From contig JAJSZR010000004.1 in the NCBI GenBank assembly GCA_030262715.1, positions 1 through 41,694 of the forward strand: a stretch of 41,694 nucleotides of DNA, read 5' to 3'. The notes below the pieces were generated by a model. That model searched no databases. It worked only from the letters and a program-made list of their open reading frames with translations, and had not been told where the DNA came from. Below are positions 36,183 through 41,694 of this stretch, piece after piece (position 1 is the stretch's first letter; each line of letters begins with the position of its first letter). This stretch comes from Deltaproteobacteria bacterium (GTDB taxonomy: Bacteria; Desulfobacterota; Dissulfuribacteria; Dissulfuribacterales; UBA3076). Both the position numbers and the translations under genes were made by a program.

Positions 36183-37118
36183 TTATTCCTCCAGTTCCAG
36201 GTCTCTGTGTGTGACGATAACCTCCTCATCAGACCTTGTAAATAGCTCCTTTAAATGTTCCGCAATGACAACACTCCTGTGTCGACCCCCTGTGCATCCC
36301 ACGGCAATCACCAGATAAGACTTGCCCTCTTTCCTGTATTTTGGGACAAGGAATTTCAGAAGGCCTTCGGCATGTCTAAGAAACTCTATAGTGTCTTTCT
36401 TCTCCAAGACATAAGTTCGTACTTCAAGGTCGCAACCGCTTAAGGGGCGCAGTTCCGGCTCGAAGTATGGGTTTGGCAAAAATCTGACATCCAGGACCAG
36501 GTTGGCATCGGCAGGAACACCGTACTTAAAGCCAAAAGACAGTATGTGTATCACAAGTTGATCCAGGCGCTTTCTCGGAGAGTAAAGATTGACAATGTTC
36601 TGCCTTAGCTGATGAACATTGAAGTCTGAGGTATCAAGTAACTTGTCAGCACATTCCCTCAGTCCCATCATATGTTCCCTCTCAACATGTATTCCTTCAA
36701 GGACATTGCCCCTGGGCTTCAAGGGGTGTTGGCGGCGGGTTTGGCTGAATCTCCGTATTAATACCTCATCCTTTGCATCAAGAAACAGGATTTCGAGATA
36801 AAATCCTTCTTCTTTAATCTGTGTAAAGATAGACTGGTATTGATCGAGGAAACTCTCTTCTCGCACATCCATCACAAGGGCTACACGGGTGGGTATTGTG
36901 GAGGCATTTTCCGTAAGAGAGAGGAATTCGGGCAGGAGAGCTATTGGAAGATTGTCCACACAGTAATAGCCCATGTCTTCAAAGGCTTTGAGTACAGTAC
37001 TCTTACCGGATCCGGACATGCCAGTTATGACTATCGTTTGAACCAGTTTGACCGGATTATCAGATGCTGAAATTACCACTGGCTTATCTAAAGTGGTTTG
37101 GGATTTAGATCTTACCAT
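36183..37118 (-). CDS. rapZ: RNase adapter protein RapZ (P-loop)
   Basis: 'VITGMSGSGKSTVLKAFEDMGYYCVDNLP', 'FLDAKDEVLIRRFSQTRRQHPL', 'VAVGCTGGRHRSVVIAEHL'. Confidence 0.95.
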   Translation of the reverse strand: MVRSKSQTTLDKPVVISASDNPVKLVQTIVITGMSGSGKSTVLKAFEDMGYYCVDNLPIALLPEFLSLTENASTIPTRVALVMDVREESFLDQYQSIFTQIKEEGFYLEILFLDAKDEVLIRRFSQTRRQHPLKPRGNVLEGIHVEREHMMGLRECADKLLDTSDFNVHQLRQNIVNLYSPRKRLDQLVIHILSFGFKYGVPADANLVLDVRFLPNPYFEPELRPLSGCDLEVRTYVLEKKDTIEFLRHAEGLLKFLVPKYRKEGKSYLVIAVGCTGGRHRSVVIAEHLKELFTRSDEEVIVTHRDLELEE

Positions 37119-37572
37119 CCATTTCTTCTATTACTTTTTGAATGGAACGTGCATCCGGCGCTTCCATAATTCGCTGGAGCACTTCCTGGGACTTTAACAG
37201 TCTCGAAACCCGGGCTAATATTTTGAGATATGGGGTTGCAGAGTCGTCAGGCGCAAGCAAGAGGAACATAATGTGAACCGGAAGGTTATCCATTGCGTCA
37301 AATGGGATACCATCCGGGCTCCGACCGACTACTATGAGCATGTGGCCCAACTCGTGGAGTTTCCCATGTGGAATTGCCACTCCACTCCCAATACCCGTAC
37401 TGCCCAGTTGTTCACGCTCCTTGAGGACAGATAATACGGTATCCTGGTCCAAGGCTGGCTCTACTTCTGCTACCCTTTTAGCCAGGCTGGCCAGTGCCTC
37501 TTCTTTGGATTTGGTATTAAGATTGAAGATGATACATCTGTTGCAAAGAAAATCGAGTATCTTCACAGTCAT
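37105..37572 (-). CDS. ptsN: PTS EIIA-Ntr
   Basis: 'LKEREQLGSTGIGSGVAIPHGKLHEL'. Confidence 0.93.
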   Translation of the reverse strand: MTVKILDFLCNRCIIFNLNTKSKEEALASLAKRVAEVEPALDQDTVLSVLKEREQLGSTGIGSGVAIPHGKLHELGHMLIVVGRSPDGIPFDAMDNLPVHIMFLLLAPDDSATPYLKILARVSRLLKSQEVLQRIMEAPDARSIQKVIEEMDGKI

Positions 37573-38102
37573 TACGGTTCGACTAATCCCAAAGTCCCAT
37601 CCATACGCCAGTAAAGGACGTTTATTGCGTTGGTCTCGGCATTGGCGAACATCATGAAGTTTTGATTAAGTGACTGGAACTGAGCCGCTGCTTCCTCAAC
37701 AGCCATAGGTTTGGCATCCATTTTTTTTGTGCTGATTATACCCAAGCCCTCTCTTCCTATTTCTGGAGATGGTGAGATATCTGAAAGGACCTCCTCGGAC
37801 ATCGAGCCAGATCCTCTCTTGCTGCGAATTTTTTCTTTATATCGCTTTAACTGCTTATAGATTTTATCAGATACCAGGTCTATAGCCGCCCGCATTTCAT
37901 TCTGCTCTTCCCTGGCTGCTGCCCTTACGCCATCTCCTGAAATCACAACATCCGCTGTCTGCCTGAATTTCTCTACTGACAAAACGACATTTACATCCAT
38001 GGGACCATCGGCATATTTCTTGAGTTTTTGGAGTCTATTTTCAGCGTATTCGCGCAGTGCATCCGAAGGGTCTAGACGCCTAAATGTCACATTGATTTGC
38101 AT
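37572..38102 (-). CDS. hpf: Ribosome hibernation promoting factor (long form)
   Basis: 'MQINVTFRRLDPSDALREYAENRLQKLKKYADGPMDVNVVLSVEK...AAIDLVSDKIYKQLKRYKEKIR'; C-terminal domain 'KPMAVEEAAAQFQSLNQNFMMFANAETNAINVLYWRMDGTLGLVEP'. Confidence 0.95.
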   Translation of the reverse strand: MQINVTFRRLDPSDALREYAENRLQKLKKYADGPMDVNVVLSVEKFRQTADVVISGDGVRAAAREEQNEMRAAIDLVSDKIYKQLKRYKEKIRSKRGSGSMSEEVLSDISPSPEIGREGLGIISTKKMDAKPMAVEEAAAQFQSLNQNFMMFANAETNAINVLYWRMDGTLGLVEP

Positions 38103-38126
38103 AGAATACCTCCAAACGGGGATTTA

Positions 38127-39632
38127 TTAATCGCTAATTTTTTTTAAATTATAATTAATTGCAGGTCGCTTGCGGCGACTTGAGGGCAAAATACCCATCA
38201 GGTCTCTGTATTTTGCCACAGTTCGTCTTGCAATACGTATATGGTCCTTGGCCAATATTTCCACAATCTGCTTGTCACTGTATGGTCGAGTTAGGTTCTC
38301 TACCTGGATCATCTGACGAATCTGTTCTTTTACACTATAGGATGCCACATCAGGGCCGTCGTCCCGGCCCAGACTCGCACTAAAAAAGAACTTGAGCTCA
38401 AAAATACCCTGTGGTGTGTGGACATATTTATTTGTGGTTACTCTGCTTATGGTGGATTCGTGCATCTCGATGTCATCTGCCACGTCTCTGAGTATTAGGG
38501 GTTTGAGATAGGCTATTCCTTTATCCAGAAATTCCCTCTGGAACTCTACAATACTCTTTGTGACTCTGTAGATAGTCTTTTGTCGTTGTTGGATGCTGCG
38601 AATCAACCACAGGGCAGACTTGAGTTTGCCCTGAATGAAGTCCTTGGCAGAGGGAGTAGCAACTCCGTTTTTAATGGTATCGCGATAAAAAGTGCTTATT
38701 TTTAGTCTCGGCATGTCTTCGTCATTCAAGGCAACTATGTATTCATCATCTACTTTATAAACATGAATGTCGGGAACGATATATTGAATCTCCTCACTGC
38801 TGAAAGGTCGCCCGGGACAAGGTTCCAGGTTGGTTATTATCTCAATTGCCTGGGCTATTTCCTCCAATGACTGCCCGGTAGCCTTAGCCATAGCTTGATA
38901 ATTGTGTCGTTCAATATGGTTAAGGTGCTCACTTACCAGTTCCAAGACCAGTGGGTCATTGATACCCAGATGATCCATCTGAACCAATAGGCATTCTTTA
39001 AGATCCCGGGCTGCTACACCAACAGGGTCGAAGAGCTGGACCTTTTTTAGCACATCCTCTACTTTTTCTGGATCACATTCCACTTCTTCAGCTATCTCTT
39101 CAATTGTAGTCTTGAGATAGCCATTTCGGTCAAGATTTCCAATAATGAGACAAGCACTCCGACGCTCCATGCCATTGAAGTGTGCCATCTGGAGTTGCCA
39201 CATCAGATGTTCTCTCAGATCGGTGGTGCGAGTGAAGAGGTTTTCATAGTTTGGTGCTTCCTTTTTTTCAAAGGAATATGCAGGAAGTGAGGACCTGTTG
39301 TCTTCGTCCCAGAAATCTTTCCAGTTTATGTCTTGAATTGCATTGTCTTCCCAGGGAATTTTTTCAAGTTCAGAGGAAGCCAGAGTCGGAAGTTGGGTCT
39401 CGTACGAGGCAGGTTCTTCTTCCTGGAGAGAGTTGCTGCGATCAGTATCATTTGAGGAGGGGATGTCTTCCGATTCAGATTCCTCCAGGACTGGATTGAT
39501 TTCTAATTCCTGGTCAATCGTTTCGATTAGTTCAACCCGGGAAAGTTGAAGCAGTTTTATGGCCTGCTGCAACTGGGGAGTCATTACCAGTTGCTGTGTC
39601 AGCTTAAGTTGTTGGCGAAGTTCTAAGGCCAT
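38127..39632 (-). CDS. rpoN: RNA polymerase sigma-54 factor
   Basis: N-terminal 'QQLKLTQQLVMTPQLQQAIKLLQLSRVEL'; RpoN box 'ARRTVAKYRDLMGILPSSRRK'. Confidence 0.97.
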   Translation of the reverse strand: MALELRQQLKLTQQLVMTPQLQQAIKLLQLSRVELIETIDQELEINPVLEESESEDIPSSNDTDRSNSLQEEEPASYETQLPTLASSELEKIPWEDNAIQDINWKDFWDEDNRSSLPAYSFEKKEAPNYENLFTRTTDLREHLMWQLQMAHFNGMERRSACLIIGNLDRNGYLKTTIEEIAEEVECDPEKVEDVLKKVQLFDPVGVAARDLKECLLVQMDHLGINDPLVLELVSEHLNHIERHNYQAMAKATGQSLEEIAQAIEIITNLEPCPGRPFSSEEIQYIVPDIHVYKVDDEYIVALNDEDMPRLKISTFYRDTIKNGVATPSAKDFIQGKLKSALWLIRSIQQRQKTIYRVTKSIVEFQREFLDKGIAYLKPLILRDVADDIEMHESTISRVTTNKYVHTPQGIFELKFFFSASLGRDDGPDVASYSVKEQIRQMIQVENLTRPYSDKQIVEILAKDHIRIARRTVAKYRDLMGILPSSRRKRPAINYNLKKISD

Positions 39633-39658
39633 AGAAAATTAGAGAAGCCGTAACTAGC

Positions 39659-40381
39659 TTACAGTTTAAAGTTTTCTCCCAAATATATTTTTCGTGCCAG
39701 ATCGCTTGAGGCGATGTGTTCCGGAGTACCCTCTTCGTTAATAACTCCTAAATTAACAATATAGGCGCGATCACATACAGTCAAGGTTTCGCGGACGTTG
39801 TGATCCGAGATAAAGACTCCTATTCCCCTGGCCTTCAGGTCCTGTATTATCTTTTGCAGGTCGGAGACAGCTAGGGGATCAACACCTGCAAAGGGTTCGT
39901 CAAGCAGAATAAACGATGGGTCGGTAGCGAGTGCCCGCATAACTTCCACCCGTCTCCGCTCCCCCCCTGAAAGCGACTGTGCCTGTTGATCCGCGAGGAC
40001 GGAGAGTCCCATGTCATCTAAGAGTTTAATGGTCTTGCTCTCTATTTCCTGACGGGAGAGCCCCCTTGTTTCCAATACAAGGCGGATGTTATCAGCAACT
40101 GACAGCTTCCTGAATACCGAGGGCTCCTGAGGTAGATAGGTTATGCCTTTACGAGCCCGTTTGTGCATAGGCAAATTTGTTACATCTTCTCCATCAAACG
40201 AAACTCTCCCTTCGTCAGGTCTGATGAGACCGGCGATCATATAGAATATAGTGGTCTTGCCGGCACCATTTGGGCCCAACAGACCTACTATGCTATGGCC
40301 TGATAATTCGAGGCTTACGCCATTGACCGCTGGCCGGCCACGGAAACATTTCACCAATTTCTCTGCCTTCAATTTGCTCAT
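39659..40381 (-). CDS. lptB: LPS export ABC transporter ATP-binding protein
   Basis: 'GLLGPNGAGKTTIFYMIAG', 'YLPQEPSVFRKLSV', 'LSGGERRRVEVMRAL'. Confidence 0.96.
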   Translation of the reverse strand: MSKLKAEKLVKCFRGRPAVNGVSLELSGHSIVGLLGPNGAGKTTIFYMIAGLIRPDEGRVSFDGEDVTNLPMHKRARKGITYLPQEPSVFRKLSVADNIRLVLETRGLSRQEIESKTIKLLDDMGLSVLADQQAQSLSGGERRRVEVMRALATDPSFILLDEPFAGVDPLAVSDLQKIIQDLKARGIGVFISDHNVRETLTVCDRAYIVNLGVINEEGTPEHIASSDLARKIYLGENFKL

Positions 40382-40403
40382 AGATGACCTGAGAGGTAAT
40401 TAT

Positions 40404-40979
40404 TTACTCTGCCGGATAGACAACAGCCTCAACCTTTGTTTCATTGCTTCCTTCAACTACACTTCGATCTTCATTAATAAAAAAGATTATCCGTTCTCCA
40501 CTCACCCTGTTAGGGCCTTCCAAAACCTGGGCCGCACCCGTAATAGTTATCTTTTCAGCAGGTTTGTCGTAGATAGCCTGTTCTCCAGTGCCAACACGCT
40601 CACCCTGGATTATACGTACTTGACCTGTGGCTACAATTTTTTTGACCGTCTTTTTTGTTTCCCCCCTCTGTTTTCTTTTTTCATAAAAGACATCGAGTTT
40701 TTCGGAATATATGGTGAGATCACCTCTTGTGGCCTTCACATGCCCGGTGAATACCACGATACCGGATTTATCCATCGCCTCCATCAGGTCACTCTCTATA
40801 TAGATTGGGATCTTGCCCTCACCTGCCGGACCGGTAGGTCTAGTATCTGGTGTGCCTTCCTGGGCCATAGCTATCGAACAGTGGAAATGCATAAAAATAA
40901 GGATGCAAAATAAGGTAGTTGAGGCTACATTTCCAACCTTGCTCATTCGCTTGCAGATACATAAATTTTGACACTTCAT
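40404..40979 (-). CDS. lptA: LPS transport periplasmic protein LptA
   Basis: OstA-like repeats 'IYIESDLMEAMDKSGIVVFTGHVKATRGDLTIYSEKLDVFY'; adjacent to lptB. Confidence 0.9.
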   Translation of the reverse strand: MKCQNLCICKRMSKVGNVASTTLFCILIFMHFHCSIAMAQEGTPDTRPTGPAGEGKIPIYIESDLMEAMDKSGIVVFTGHVKATRGDLTIYSEKLDVFYEKRKQRGETKKTVKKIVATGQVRIIQGERVGTGEQAIYDKPAEKITITGAAQVLEGPNRVSGERIIFFINEDRSVVEGSNETKVEAVVYPAE

Positions 40980-40991
40980 TATTGATTCCTC

Positions 40992-41558
40992 TTAAAGTTC
41001 CAGTTCGCCATTTTCTGGAAGGACAGCCGTCTGTCTCTTTACTGTAAGCTTACCCTTTTGAAGGTCGTACTCAAGCCCCTTGCCCTCCATTTCTAGTGCA
41101 TCTCCTTTGATAAGTACTTTGTCCCTGGTCCAGATAAGTTTTTTCTTCTGACTGAAGTGCATGCTTTCTGAAAAGAGCGTAGAACCGTTTTCAAAGTGTA
41201 TTTTTACATTGCCATTCAGTGACATTTCATCGTCATCGATTCTGTATATGCCTGAATCAGCAATAACAATAACATGACTTCCTCCAGTAGGGGAAAATTT
41301 TATTTTTATCCTTTCCAGATCCATGATATTTTTGTCTTCATAGAGCCGGGCTACATTTGCCTTTAGGACCCACTGGGTCTTTTCGCCTATATTTTTCGTA
41401 TAACTGACACCTTCAAAGGTAAGATCAGCCTTCATTTCTCTGAGGTTTGTGGTCCATAGATCACTGGTATTCTTGCTTTGCTGCCAAGGCTTCCAGAGAG
41501 CTATCAATAAAAGGACGCTGGCAAGTATCCAGAATAGATGTCGTTGTTCGAGTTTCAT
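40992..41558 (-). CDS. lptC: LPS export system protein LptC
   Basis: Single N-terminal TM; 'FEGVSYTKNIGEKTQWVLKANVARLYEDKNIMDLERIKIKF'; adjacent to lptA. Confidence 0.87.
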   Translation of the reverse strand: MKLEQRHLFWILASVLLLIALWKPWQQSKNTSDLWTTNLREMKADLTFEGVSYTKNIGEKTQWVLKANVARLYEDKNIMDLERIKIKFSPTGGSHVIVIADSGIYRIDDDEMSLNGNVKIHFENGSTLFSESMHFSQKKKLIWTRDKVLIKGDALEMEGKGLEYDLQKGKLTVKRQTAVLPENGELEL

Positions 41559-41694
41559 GCGTTGACCTTCGGTTTTGCAGGATATTCAGACAGGAGTTTA
41601 ACAGACAATCAGCTTTTCTAGCAACAAAATAATATAAAATCAACAAGTTAACCCTTTATGTTTTGTAAGACCCCACGCTTGACTTGAAAGCCAA

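Noticed and set aside
40251-40913. 220-aa plus ORF spanning lptB/lptA antisense
   Set aside because: Crosses two well-supported minus-strand genes; no coding signature.

Overview
The window looks like a Desulfobacterota-type chromosome segment; this is inferred from gene content, and no taxonomy search was possible. Left to right it contains: (1) a TM0106-type RecB-like nuclease, shikimate kinase, and a CBS-domain gene whose 3' end runs into a truncated tRNA-Leu(CAA) relic; (2) a regulatory cassette of a receiver-less sigma54 activator, two response regulators and a PAS histidine kinase; (3) an Mrp/Mbh-type cation/proton antiporter operon (E-F-G-DUF4040-B-C-D-D'-small-small-D''-cNMP-binding); (4) a redox-signalling region with two 'secreted tetraheme cytochrome + CXXCH-containing histidine kinase' pairs in mirror orientation around a membrane cytochrome b and a nonaheme cytochrome c; (5) tRNA-Leu(GAG), secG, tpiA, pgk, a giant PPDK-like protein and gap; (6) the conserved lptC-lptA-lptB-rpoN-hpf-ptsN-rapZ-EIIA(Man) block. 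The most interesting signal is non-coding. Two near-identical sigma54 promoters (TGGCACATCKWTTGCT) each lie downstream of a pair of GGCA-(A/T)6-TGCC palindromes (one of the four half-degenerate) spaced 39-41 bp. One drives the CBS gene and the other drives the Mrp operon, and they flank the sigma54 activator cassette. This predicts a compact, self-contained sigma54 regulon controlling ion antiport.
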